From an uncultured Eubacterium sp. (GTDB lineage Bacteria > Bacillota > Clostridia > Lachnospirales > Lachnospiraceae): a stretch of 8,277 nucleotides of DNA. Shown here piece after piece: positions 1-6,520 of this stretch. Position numbers and translations under genes: made by a program. The DNA lies in the NCBI GenBank assembly GCA_902475415.1, contig CABRZK010000099.1, forward strand, positions 1 to 8,277, in the 5' to 3' direction. Numbering within the stretch: position 1 is the stretch's first letter; each line of letters begins with the position of its first letter. The notes beneath the pieces were generated by a model, which had not been told where the DNA came from, did not search any database, and was given only the letters and a program-made list of their open reading frames with translations.

Positions 1-528
1 TGTAAATACCTGATAATGCGCTGTCGCCGGTGTCGCAATCACAAGTTCATCAGGTGTAAAAGGCAGAAATTCGCAGGTAGTATCTGAACAGACTGTACCA
101 ACAAGCCCCAGATCACAGGTTCCGTCATCTATTTTATGAATGATTTCCAGGCTGTCTCCGCAGGAAGTGTGGAAGACTACATCCGGGAAATCTGCATGAT
201 AGGCCGCCAGCAGTTCTGGAAGCACATAGAGGGAAGGAACTGAGGATACACCGATCCGCAGTTTGTTAGTTTCTTCATTAGAAAGTTCCAGTACGGCTTT
301 TTGCTGTAATGTCAGAATTTCCGATGCATACTGATATAATTTCATACCGGCAGGTGTTATAAACAATGTTTTGGTTGTCCGCTTTAATAACTGTGTATGT
401 AATTCCTGTTCCAGTGATCGAATGTGCGCACTGACAGTAGGTTGTGAGAGATATAATTTCTGGGCTGCAAGGGAAAAACTCTGGTATTTTACTGTATATA
501 CAAAAGCTTCTAATTGTCTGATATCCAT
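1..528 (-). CDS. LysR-family transcriptional regulator, probably selenium/sulfur-linked (3' end cut by window)
   Basis: DNA-binding regulator that probably controls the divergent yedE cluster. The 176 visible codons begin MDIRQLEAFVYTVKYQSFS. The winged helix-turn-helix covers about residues 3-62 and includes the LysR signature AAQKLYLSQPTVSAHIRSLE (21-40) and TPAG (58-61). A linker helix (about 64-92) follows, then the start of the periplasmic-binding-like effector domain, with the typical LRIGVSSVPSLYVLPELL opening. The C-terminal half of the effector domain lies outside the window. The ATG at 526-528 is preceded by an AAAGGA ribosome site about 8 nt away. Divergent placement next to its target is the usual LysR arrangement. 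LysR proteins next to YedE are often annotated as selenium-metabolism-associated; that link is from context, since the effector cannot be read from sequence. Confidence 0.95.
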   Translation of the reverse strand, partial: MDIRQLEAFVYTVKYQSFSLAAQKLYLSQPTVSAHIRSLEQELHTQLLKRTTKTLFITPAGMKLYQYASEILTLQQKAVLELSNEETNKLRIGVSSVPSLYVLPELLAAYHADFPDVVFHTSCGDSLEIIHKIDDGTCDLGLVGTVCSDTTCEFLPFTPDELVIATPATAHYQVFT

Positions 529-558
529 AGTTGTTTTCCTTTCTACCGATTTTTTTCT

Positions 559-587
559 ATATAAATCTTTACATTTTTCTATGTTAA
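559..587 (-). promoter_or_regulatory. Putative promoter of the LysR gene
   Basis: Read on the minus strand, a TTAACA -35 box (582-587) and a TTATAT -10 box (559-564) are 17 nt apart. Transcription would start near 552, giving a leader of about 24 nt that contains the AAAGGA ribosome site. The match is 5 of 6 at -35 and weaker at -10, in very AT-rich DNA. Confidence 0.5.
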
Positions 588-619
588 CTTTTATCTACCA
601 TTTGATATTACACTAATTC

Positions 620-655
620 ATTGAAAAAATCTATATATTTATAGCAATTATCAAT
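620..655. promoter_or_regulatory. 36-bp interrupted dyad, candidate LysR operator
   Basis: Two nested perfect inverted repeats share one centre (637.5): ATTGA (620-624) with TCAAT (651-655), and CTATA (631-635) with TATAG (640-644). The spacers on either side are both 6 nt. The centre lies about 62 bp upstream of the predicted yedE start site, where LysR activators commonly bind (around -65). It lies between the divergent promoters, so autoregulation is also plausible. The inner spacing is T-N10-A rather than the classic T-N11-A. AT-richness makes some symmetry expected by chance. Confidence 0.45.
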
Positions 656-664
656 ATTAACAAT

Positions 665-693
665 TTTACTCGATAATACAGGAATGTTATACT
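665..693 (+). promoter_or_regulatory. Putative yedE promoter
   Basis: A TTTACT -35 box (665-670) and a TATACT -10 box (688-693) have the ideal 17-nt spacing. Start of transcription is predicted near 700, giving a leader of about 34 nt to the ATG at 734. The -35 is 4 of 6 to consensus, which suits an activator-dependent promoter. Confidence 0.6.
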
Positions 694-703
694 GAATATA
701 ACA
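685..703. promoter_or_regulatory. Perfect 7-5-7 inverted repeat over the yedE -10 box
   Basis: TGTTATA (685-691) and TATAACA (697-703) are exact reverse complements around CTGAA. The dyad covers the -10 element and the predicted start site, a position suited to a repressor or to a second regulator contact. No specific binding protein can be named. Confidence 0.4.
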
Positions 704-708
704 AAACA

Positions 709-724
709 GACGTAATAATACGTC
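709..724 (+). promoter_or_regulatory. 6-bp leader hairpin just before the yedE start
   Basis: GACGTA (709-714), loop ATAA, TACGTC (719-724) form a perfect stem ending 9 nt before the yedE ATG. The remaining nucleotides (725-733) contain no Shine-Dalgarno sequence, and none lies elsewhere in the short leader. The stem could shape ribosome access in the mRNA or be a DNA operator; the sequence cannot decide. Confidence 0.4.
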
Positions 725-733
725 AGAACAGTT

Positions 734-1834
734 ATGAAACTATTTGACAAAACATGGAAACTTGCATTTGCAGGTGCCATCGTTGGTATACTGGCAGTAT
801 TGCTTGCATTTTTTGGAAATCCGGCAAACATGGCTATCTGTGTAGCATGTTTTATCCGTGACACAGCAGGAGCACTATCTCTCCATTCCGCGGCACCTGT
901 ACAGTATTTTCGTCCGGAAATCGTAGGATTTGTTGTAGGAGCCTTTCTAATTTCGCTAATCACAAAGGAATATAAAGCAACTGCAGGTTCTTCCCCAATG
1001 ATTCGTTTCCTGCTTGGAATGATCATGATGATCGGCGCATTGGTATTCCTTGGATGTCCGCTTCGTATGGTAATTCGTATGTCTGCCGGTGATTTGAATG
1101 CTTATGTAGCACTGATCGGTTTTGCAGGCGGCGTGGCAACCGGAACCTTCTTCCTGAAAAAAGGATTTTCTCTTGGAAGAGCTTATGAAACCAAGAAAGC
1201 AAACGGTATGGTATTGCCGATCGCATTAATCGTATTACTGATCATCGGTGTGGCAACCGGTGCATATGCAGCAAGTACTGAAGGACCGGGAAGCATGCAC
1301 GCACCGATCGCAATTTCACTGATCGTCGCACTCATCATTGGTATTATCGCACAGATGAGCAGAATGTGCTTCGCAGGAAGTATCCGTGATGTCATTCTGA
1401 TGAAAAACTTTGACCTGATCAGCATTATCGGTGCACTGTTTGTCGTTATGTTAATCTACAACATTGCAACCGGAAACTTCCACTTAAGTTTCTCCGGTCA
1501 GCCAATCGCACATTCCCAGCATCTGTGGAACATCCTTGGCATGTATGTGGTAGGATTTGGTGCTGTACTGGCAGGTGGATGCCCGCTGCGTCAGCTGATC
1601 CTTGCAGGACAGGGTTCTTCCGATAGTACAGTAACATTCCTTGGAATGCTCCTTGGCGCTGCATTTGCACATAACTTTGGTCTTGCAGGAGCAGCAGCAA
1701 AAGCCGCAACTGAGACTGAGGCAGCAGTTGCAGGTGGTCCGGCTACCGCAGGTAAAGCAACAGTGATCGCATGCATTATCGTATTATTTATCATTGCAGT
1801 AACAAACAAAAGAAATCTGAAAAGAGGAAAATAA
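734..1834 (+). CDS. yedE: YedE-family selenium/sulfur transporter (PF04143 sulfur-transport domains)
   Basis: Integral inner-membrane protein of 366 residues, the usual family length. It has two related halves of the YeeE/YedE sulfur-transport domain. Each half carries a GCPLR motif on a membrane segment: C108 (GCPLR at 107-111) and C283 (282-286). Other cysteines sit in family-typical places: C36 and C39 in ICVACFIRD, and C212 in SRMCFAGSIRD. The relative YeeE/TsuA passes thiosulfate through conserved cysteines; YedE proteins beside selenium genes are annotated as putative selenium transporters. An alanine-rich loop (about 317-340) precedes the last helix. TusA and DUF3343 carriers follow directly, which suggests the imported chalcogen is handed on as a persulfide or perselenide (inference). 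The ATG is the only sensible start: an in-frame stop lies 18 nt upstream, although no ribosome site is visible. Confidence 0.93.
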   Translation: MKLFDKTWKLAFAGAIVGILAVLLAFFGNPANMAICVACFIRDTAGALSLHSAAPVQYFRPEIVGFVVGAFLISLITKEYKATAGSSPMIRFLLGMIMMIGALVFLGCPLRMVIRMSAGDLNAYVALIGFAGGVATGTFFLKKGFSLGRAYETKKANGMVLPIALIVLLIIGVATGAYAASTEGPGSMHAPIAISLIVALIIGIIAQMSRMCFAGSIRDVILMKNFDLISIIGALFVVMLIYNIATGNFHLSFSGQPIAHSQHLWNILGMYVVGFGAVLAGGCPLRQLILAGQGSSDSTVTFLGMLLGAAFAHNFGLAGAAAKAATETEAAVAGGPATAGKATVIACIIVLFIIAVTNKRNLKRGK

Positions 1835-1836
1835 AA

Positions 1837-2055
1837 ATGGCAGAATTCATTGAAGTAGATGTAAGAGGACTTTCCTGTCCGGAACCAGTATTGCTTGTCA
1901 TGGATGCTATGGATGAGTATCCCGGGGAAACCATTCATGTGATTGGTGATGAAGCTCACACAAGAACAAACATCGAAAAGACCTTAAAATACCAAAAAAA
2001 GGAATTTAAGACCGAACAAAAAAACGGTTGCTTTGAAATTACATTTCAGGCATAA
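1837..2055 (+). CDS. TusA/SirA-family sulfur (or selenium) carrier, single domain
   Basis: Soluble carrier of 72 residues (MAEFIEVDVRGLSCPEPVLL). It has the TusA hallmark CPxP box as C14-P15-E16-P17, whose cysteine carries a persulfide (or perselenide) in this family. A second cysteine is C65. The ATG lies 2 nt after the yedE stop, behind GAGGAAA, so the two are co-transcribed and probably coupled. The reading frame stays open upstream to another ATG at 1771, but that would overlap yedE by 64 bp and lacks a ribosome site. The protein matches the N-terminal domain of YedF (about 200 residues in selenium users) without its C-terminal DsrE-like domain. The transporter-TusA pair also resembles thiosulfate uptake TsuA-TsuB, so selenium versus sulfur is unresolved. 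Confidence 0.9.
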   Translation: MAEFIEVDVRGLSCPEPVLLVMDAMDEYPGETIHVIGDEAHTRTNIEKTLKYQKKEFKTEQKNGCFEITFQA

Positions 2056-2162
2056 TACAGAAGAATTATCCTAATGCGATTAAGCAGTGGCTATAGATTA
2101 TAACCTATCAAAATTCAACTAATTACAAAAGAAACTTGTCAGAAAAACGGAGAGTTATCGTC

Positions 2163-2399
2163 ATGCGAAAAAAAAGACCTTATCAGATTATAACATTTCA
2201 CACAACATCAGCAGCCATGGCTATGGAACTGTATTGTAAAGAGCATGGCATCTCCGGTCGCCTGATCCCGGTTCCAAGAGAACTTTCCGCCGGTTGCGGA
2301 CTGGCCTGGCGCATAGAGCCAGAGGAATATGCTCGTTACAAAGATGATCTTCTTGGCACCAATGTTGAAATCGAGAAAAATGTGGAGCTGATGATTTAG
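2163..2399 (+). CDS. DUF3343 (PF11823) putative Se/S carrier protein
   Basis: A 78-residue soluble protein with the DUF3343 pattern: an ITFHTTSAAMAMELYCKEHGI stretch (C25), then RLIPVPRELSAGCGLAWR (33-50) with the invariant-looking C45. The fold resembles a small carrier with an exposed cysteine, and the family is now named putative Se/S carrier-like. I prefer the ATG at 2163, which has GGAGAG 8 nt upstream; a TTG at 2136 would add nine residues but has no ribosome site. It is 107 bp downstream of the TusA-like gene with no terminator between, so it is probably the last gene of the yedE unit. The gap itself (2056-2162) contains AT-rich sequence with no clear feature. Confidence 0.88.
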   Translation: MRKKRPYQIITFHTTSAAMAMELYCKEHGISGRLIPVPRELSAGCGLAWRIEPEEYARYKDDLLGTNVEIEKNVELMI

Positions 2400-2446
2400 C
2401 CCAATTAAGGAACCCTGCTTATATATCCATGAAAATAATTTTTTTC

Positions 2447-2476
2447 TTGACACACTCCCCCTTTATCAGATATAGT
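2447..2476 (+). promoter_or_regulatory. Promoter of the riboswitch/cation-ATPase unit
   Basis: A perfect TTGACA -35 box (2447-2452) lies 18 nt from TATAGT (2471-2476), 4 of 6 to the -10 consensus. Predicted transcription starts near 2483, exactly the first base of the riboswitch P1 helix. No rho-independent terminator is visible between the DUF3343 stop (2399) and this promoter, so some read-through from upstream is possible. Confidence 0.8.
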
Positions 2477-2482
2477 AGAATC

Positions 2483-2583
2483 AATAAGAGGGAGTAACCT
2501 ACGTGACTATGCGTTTGCGGTGTCGTCAGTACGATGTAATATAAATACATCCGGTATCGCAAGGAAACGGTGAGACTTTTATT
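2483..2583 (+). promoter_or_regulatory. yybP-ykoY manganese riboswitch
   Basis: Mn2+-sensing leader RNA. The closing P1 helix pairs AATAAGAG (2483-2490) with CTTTTATT (2576-2583), 8 bp including one G-U. Family-conserved segments are present in order: GGGAGTA after the 5' strand, TCGTCAGTACG (2523-2533), a peripheral hairpin ATGTA/TACAT, then CCGGTATCGCAAGGAAACGG and GTGAGAC just before the 3' strand. Known members bind Mn2+ between two docked loops and control Mn exporters, including P-type ATPases. Here the 3' P1 strand is also needed by the downstream terminator, so Mn2+ binding should favour read-through (ON switch). The call is from memory of the consensus rather than a covariance-model score. 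Confidence 0.92.
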
Positions 2584-2615
2584 GTACATTGATTGTGCAA
2601 TAAGGGTCTTTTTTT
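2573..2615 (+). terminator. Intrinsic terminator of the riboswitch expression platform
   Basis: AGACTTTTATTG (2573-2584) pairs fully with CAATAAGGGTCT (2598-2609), counting two G-U pairs. It extends by three more pairs to a 7-nt loop (2588-2594). Seven T residues (2609-2615) follow. The 5' arm contains the whole 3' strand of riboswitch P1, so the two structures exclude each other. Confidence 0.93.
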
Positions 2616-2696
2616 ATTCCAAAAATCCTGAACTTGCATAATCGGAGCACATATTGCAGATAACATGATGCAGGCAAAACACAAGGAGGATTTGAC

Positions 2697-5333
2697 ATGA
2701 AAGAAATGTATCAGTTGACCGCGACGCAGGTTATGGATCACTTTGAAAGTTCCGTACAGGGACTGACATCTACACAGGCAGAGGAACGCCACCACACATC
2801 AGGTTGGAACGAACTGACCTCTGCGAAATCGAAACCTTTATGGAAACTTTTTCTGGAACAATTTCAGGATTTTCTTGTAATCATTCTCATTATTGCAGCA
2901 ACCATATCCGGATTGCTGGGTGACGCAGAAAGTACTGTTGTTATTTTGGTCGTCATCACTTTAAATGCCATTCTCGGAACAGTACAGACCAGACAGGCAG
3001 AACGTTCTTTAAACAGTTTAAAAAACTTATCCGCACCAAAAGCATCCGTATTTCGTGATGGAAGTGTTGTGCAACTTCCTGCCAGAGAGCTGATTCCGGG
3101 CGATATCGTCCTTTTGGAAGCAGGTGATATCGTTCCTGCTGATGGAAGAATTATTGAGTGTGCCGGTTTGAAGATTGATGAAAGTGCCTTGACCGGTGAG
3201 AGTCTTAGTGTCGATAAAATCACCGATGTGATTTCCGATCAGGTAGCTCTGGGAGATCGCATAAACATGGCATTTTCCGGCAGTTTCATTACTAATGGGC
3301 GCGGAAAAATCGTGATTACCGACATCGGCATGGATACAGAAATTGGTAAGATAGCGAATCTTTTACACAATACATCAGCAAAACGAACTCCGCTGCAAAT
3401 ATCGCTTGATTCTTTCGGCAAAAAACTTTCCATTGCTATTTTGGTCTTTTGTGGAATTTTGTTTGGAATCAGCGTTTTTCGCGGTGAATCTATTGGAAAT
3501 GCTTTTTTATTTGCTGTCGCTTTGGCTGTTGCAGCTATTCCTGAGGCATTAAGTTCCATTGTCACTATCGTTTTGTCTTTTGGTACACAAAAAATGGCGA
3601 AAGAGCATGCCATTATCCGAAAACTTCAGGCAGTAGAAGGACTTGGAAGTATTTCAGTTATCTGTTCAGATAAAACCGGAACTCTGACTCAGAATAAAAT
3701 GACAGTGGAAGACTATTATGTAAACGGACAGTCTGTTCTTGCAGGTGAAGCAGCATCTTCCGATATTTCCAATAAATTACTTTATTTTGCCAGTGTACTA
3801 TGTAATGATGCAAGAATTGAAAATAAAAATGAAGAAATCGGAGATCCTACAGAAATTGCTTTGCTGCAGATGGAGCCTCAGATGCACATTGCTATTTCTG
3901 AAATACAGGCAAAATATCCGCGAATCGACGAACTTCCCTTTGACAGTGAACGTAAAATGATGTCAACACTTCATACATGTTCCAAAAATGATCATAGTTC
4001 TGATTCTTCCGAAAAAAAGCTTTTAATTGTGAAAGGTGCAGTTGATGTATTATTACAGCGAACAGATGCAATCTGGACAACAAATGGCACAATTCCTATG
4101 AACAGTGACGAGAAAAAACGGATTCAGATGCAAAATCAGCAATATTCTGAGCAAGGACTGCGCGTGCTTGCATTTGCTTACAGAGAGTTTTTTGATACGG
4201 ATACTCTAACCTTTGACCATGAAGCTCATCTGACATTTCTTGGTCTTATCGCCATGATGGATCCGCCTCGTCTGGAATCAAAAGATGCAGTAGCGACCTG
4301 CATTAATGCGGGTATCCGACCAGTCATGATTACCGGAGATCACATTTTAACAGCATCTGCCATTGCCAGACGAATTGGAATTTTGACGCCGGATACAAAA
4401 GCCTGTGAAGGTGCTACGCTTGATACGATGACAGATCAGGAATTGCAGGAATTGGTTCCGGAAATATCTGTTTATGCACGTGTTTCACCAGAACACAAAA
4501 TCCGTATTGTCCGCGCATGGCAGGCACGTGGAAATATAGTGGCTATGACAGGAGATGGCGTGAATGATGCCCCGGCATTGAAACAGGCAGATATTGGCGT
4601 TGCTATGGGAAATACTGGAACTGAAGTTGCGAAGGATGCTGCTGATATGGTCTTGACAGATGACAATTTTTCTACTATTGTATCAGCAGTGAAAAATGGA
4701 AGAAATCTGTATCGTAACATTTTGCATGCCATAGAATTTCTGCTATCAGGAAATCTCGGTGCCATTTTAACTGTTTTAACAGCATCTCTTGCAGGACTTC
4801 CAGTCCCTTTTGCACCTGTGCATTTATTATTTATTAATTTGTTGACAGATAGTCTGCCTGCGATTGCCCTTGGCCTGGAACCGCACACAGATGATGTAAT
4901 GAAAGAACATCCGCGAGCAGCCACCAGTTCTATTTTAACTGCCTCTTTTATGAAAAAAGTAGGTCTGGAAGGACTTGTAATTGGAATGGTAACAATTTGT
5001 TCTTTCCTCACGGGATTAAAACAGGGAAATGCTCTGCTTGCAAGCACCTTTGCTTTTGGAACTCTGTGTCTGGCCCGATTATTCCATGGATTTAATTGCA
5101 AATCAGAAAAACCGGTTCTGTTTACAAAAAAAATGAAAAATAACAAGTGGTTAATTGGTGCATTTGCATTAGGAGCCGTATTAATTACCGGTGTCCTCAC
5201 ACTTCCGGCATTACAAAATCTGTTTAAAGTGCAGACTCTGACATTGGCACAACTTGGAATTGTATATTTATATGCATTTTTGAGTCTGCCGATCATCCAG
5301 TTATGTAAATGGATAAAAAACAGAAAGAATTGA
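2697..5333 (+). CDS. P2-type cation ATPase, probable Mn2+ (or Ca2+) exporter
   Basis: ATP-driven membrane pump of 878 residues, full length for bacterial P2 ATPases. In order: N-terminal cation-ATPase domain; M1-M2 (about 50-95); actuator domain with TGES at 166-169; M3-M4 (about 243-297); phosphorylation site DKTGTLT at 325-331; nucleotide-domain KGA at 446-448; DPPR at 522-525; hinge TGDGVNDAP at 618-626; M5-M10 to the C terminus. Ion-site positions by analogy with SERCA: E283 in IPEAL (M4), N686 in M5, N714, T717 and D718 in M6. The M5 glutamate of SERCA site I is alanine here (A689), suggesting one ion per cycle. A strong AAGGAGGA site lies 6 nt before the ATG. The Mn2+ riboswitch upstream makes Mn2+ efflux the best substrate call, as with known yybP-ykoY-controlled P-type ATPases of lactic streptococci. 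Ca2+ cannot be excluded from sequence. Confidence 0.95.
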   Translation: MKEMYQLTATQVMDHFESSVQGLTSTQAEERHHTSGWNELTSAKSKPLWKLFLEQFQDFLVIILIIAATISGLLGDAESTVVILVVITLNAILGTVQTRQAERSLNSLKNLSAPKASVFRDGSVVQLPARELIPGDIVLLEAGDIVPADGRIIECAGLKIDESALTGESLSVDKITDVISDQVALGDRINMAFSGSFITNGRGKIVITDIGMDTEIGKIANLLHNTSAKRTPLQISLDSFGKKLSIAILVFCGILFGISVFRGESIGNAFLFAVALAVAAIPEALSSIVTIVLSFGTQKMAKEHAIIRKLQAVEGLGSISVICSDKTGTLTQNKMTVEDYYVNGQSVLAGEAASSDISNKLLYFASVLCNDARIENKNEEIGDPTEIALLQMEPQMHIAISEIQAKYPRIDELPFDSERKMMSTLHTCSKNDHSSDSSEKKLLIVKGAVDVLLQRTDAIWTTNGTIPMNSDEKKRIQMQNQQYSEQGLRVLAFAYREFFDTDTLTFDHEAHLTFLGLIAMMDPPRLESKDAVATCINAGIRPVMITGDHILTASAIARRIGILTPDTKACEGATLDTMTDQELQELVPEISVYARVSPEHKIRIVRAWQARGNIVAMTGDGVNDAPALKQADIGVAMGNTGTEVAKDAADMVLTDDNFSTIVSAVKNGRNLYRNILHAIEFLLSGNLGAILTVLTASLAGLPVPFAPVHLLFINLLTDSLPAIALGLEPHTDDVMKEHPRAATSSILTASFMKKVGLEGLVIGMVTICSFLTGLKQGNALLASTFAFGTLCLARLFHGFNCKSEKPVLFTKKMKNNKWLIGAFALGAVLITGVLTLPALQNLFKVQTLTLAQLGIVYLYAFLSLPIIQLCKWIKNRKN

Positions 5334-5342
5334 GGAATAAAA

Positions 5343-6506
5343 ATGAAATTTCAGGATTTTATACAAAAGCATAAATATTTACTACTTATTATTGCAGTTT
5401 TGCTTATCCTACTCCTTGGAAAAACAGATACTGAATGGAATTTGCTACGCATTATCTGGGAAATTTTACTGCCATTTCTGACTGGATGCATTATGGCATT
5501 TATCTTAAATATTCCCATGCGTTTTATTGAAAAAAGGCTGTTTCGGAATAAATCGAACAGCTATCGAATAGCAATTCGTATTTCCAGTTTTTTATTAACA
5601 CTGCTTATCGTTATTGCGATTATCTGGCTGATTCTGTTTTTTATGATTCCGCAATTGACTAACAGTTTTTCCATGTTGAATGAAAATATCACAGATTTTG
5701 TACCACAATTTCAATCCACGATGGAGCATCTAAATAAAAAAATCCCTCTGCTTAAACACCTGATGGGAACGCAGACTTTTGATACGCAGCAGATTCTTCA
5801 GACCGTCTCTGATTTTTTGAAAGACAGTGCAAAAACGATTACCGGATCCACTATTTCTGCCATAAGTTCTGTATTTCAGGGGATTGTAACCGGATTCCTG
5901 GCATTTGCTTTTGCATGCTATCTGCTGTTTCAAAAAGAGAAACTGCAAATGCAGGTAAAAAAAGTAATTTACGCATTTTGTTCTGAAGAAAAATCAGAAA
6001 AGCTTTTTGGTATCTGTGCCATGATTTCCAAAACTTTTACACGTTTTTTCACTGGGCAGTGCGTGGAAGCACTGATTCTGGGCGGATTATTTCTGTTGGC
6101 ACTGACGATTTTCCGCATGCCGTATGCATTGCTGATCAGTGTAGTCATAGCTTGTACCGCACTGATTCCAATCTTTGGTGCTTTTGTGGGATGCATCTTT
6201 GGAGTCTTTCTGATTTTTATTGTGAATCCACAGCAGGCTGTTGTGTTTCTGATTATATTTTTTGTATTACAGCAAATTGAAGGAAATCTCATCTATCCAC
6301 ATGTGGTAGGAAATTCTGTCGGATTGCCGTCCATCTGGGTACTACTGGCAGTGATTGCTGGAGGCAAACTCATGGGAATCGTTGGAATGTTTCTGTTTAT
6401 TCCGCTCTCATCAGTGTGTTATACCTTGTTCCGCCAACTTGTATATGACAGATTAAAGCAGAAGATAGTAAAACAGAATATAGAAGCAAATAAACCGGGG
6501 CAATAA
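5343..6506 (+). CDS. AI-2E-family transporter-like membrane protein (PF01594, PerM/TqsA type)
   Basis: Polytopic membrane protein of 387 residues. Hydrophobic segments fall at about 12-26, 36-57, 78-103, 176-196, 241-270, 272-294, 299-311 and 328-362. A soluble stretch of about 70 residues follows the third, as in this family. The C-terminal signature is clear: LIPIFGAFVG (274-283), then QQIEGNLIYPHVVGNSVGLP (310-329), a GG(K)LMGIVGMFLFIPL segment and a basic tail. The family name comes from TqsA autoinducer-2 export, but members also include Na+/H+ antiporter-like proteins, so the cargo is unknown. The ATG lies 9 nt after the ATPase stop, with GAGGAA overlapping that stop codon, so the two are co-transcribed under the Mn2+ riboswitch. 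The last codons form the left arm of a hairpin. Confidence 0.93.
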   Translation: MKFQDFIQKHKYLLLIIAVLLILLLGKTDTEWNLLRIIWEILLPFLTGCIMAFILNIPMRFIEKRLFRNKSNSYRIAIRISSFLLTLLIVIAIIWLILFFMIPQLTNSFSMLNENITDFVPQFQSTMEHLNKKIPLLKHLMGTQTFDTQQILQTVSDFLKDSAKTITGSTISAISSVFQGIVTGFLAFAFACYLLFQKEKLQMQVKKVIYAFCSEEKSEKLFGICAMISKTFTRFFTGQCVEALILGGLFLLALTIFRMPYALLISVVIACTALIPIFGAFVGCIFGVFLIFIVNPQQAVVFLIIFFVLQQIEGNLIYPHVVGNSVGLPSIWVLLAVIAGGKLMGIVGMFLFIPLSSVCYTLFRQLVYDRLKQKIVKQNIEANKPGQ

Positions 6507-6520
6507 AATGCCCCGGTTTA
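6491..6520. terminator. Perfect 12-bp hairpin at the end of the AI-2E gene, likely bidirectional terminator
   Basis: TAAACCGGGGCA (6491-6502) and TGCCCCGGTTTA (6509-6520) pair without mismatch around a 6-nt loop that contains the AI-2E stop codon. Read rightward the tail is short (GGTTTATCTC). Read leftward the tail is richer in U (GGUUUAUUUGCUU), so termination of a minus-strand transcript looks at least as good. It may also act as an mRNA 3'-end stabiliser. Confidence 0.65.

Noticed and set aside
371..616. 81-codon plus-strand frame opposite the LysR gene
   Set aside because: Antisense to the conserved LysR helix-turn-helix and running through the divergent promoter region, with no family resemblance.
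1771..1836. Upstream ATG that would extend the TusA-like protein by 22 residues
   Set aside because: It overlaps yedE, lacks a ribosome site, and the extra residues are basic and not TusA-like. The ATG at 1837 has GAGGAAA in place.
2136..2162. TTG start for the DUF3343 protein
   Set aside because: No ribosome site precedes it, whereas the ATG at 2163 has GGAGAG at the right distance.
2400..2446. Possible terminator after the DUF3343 gene
   Set aside because: There is a run of T residues but no stable GC stem before it.
4472..5296. 274-codon open frame antisense to the cation ATPase
   Set aside because: It lies wholly inside a gene with all P-type ATPase motifs intact and has no independent start signals; it is a shadow frame.
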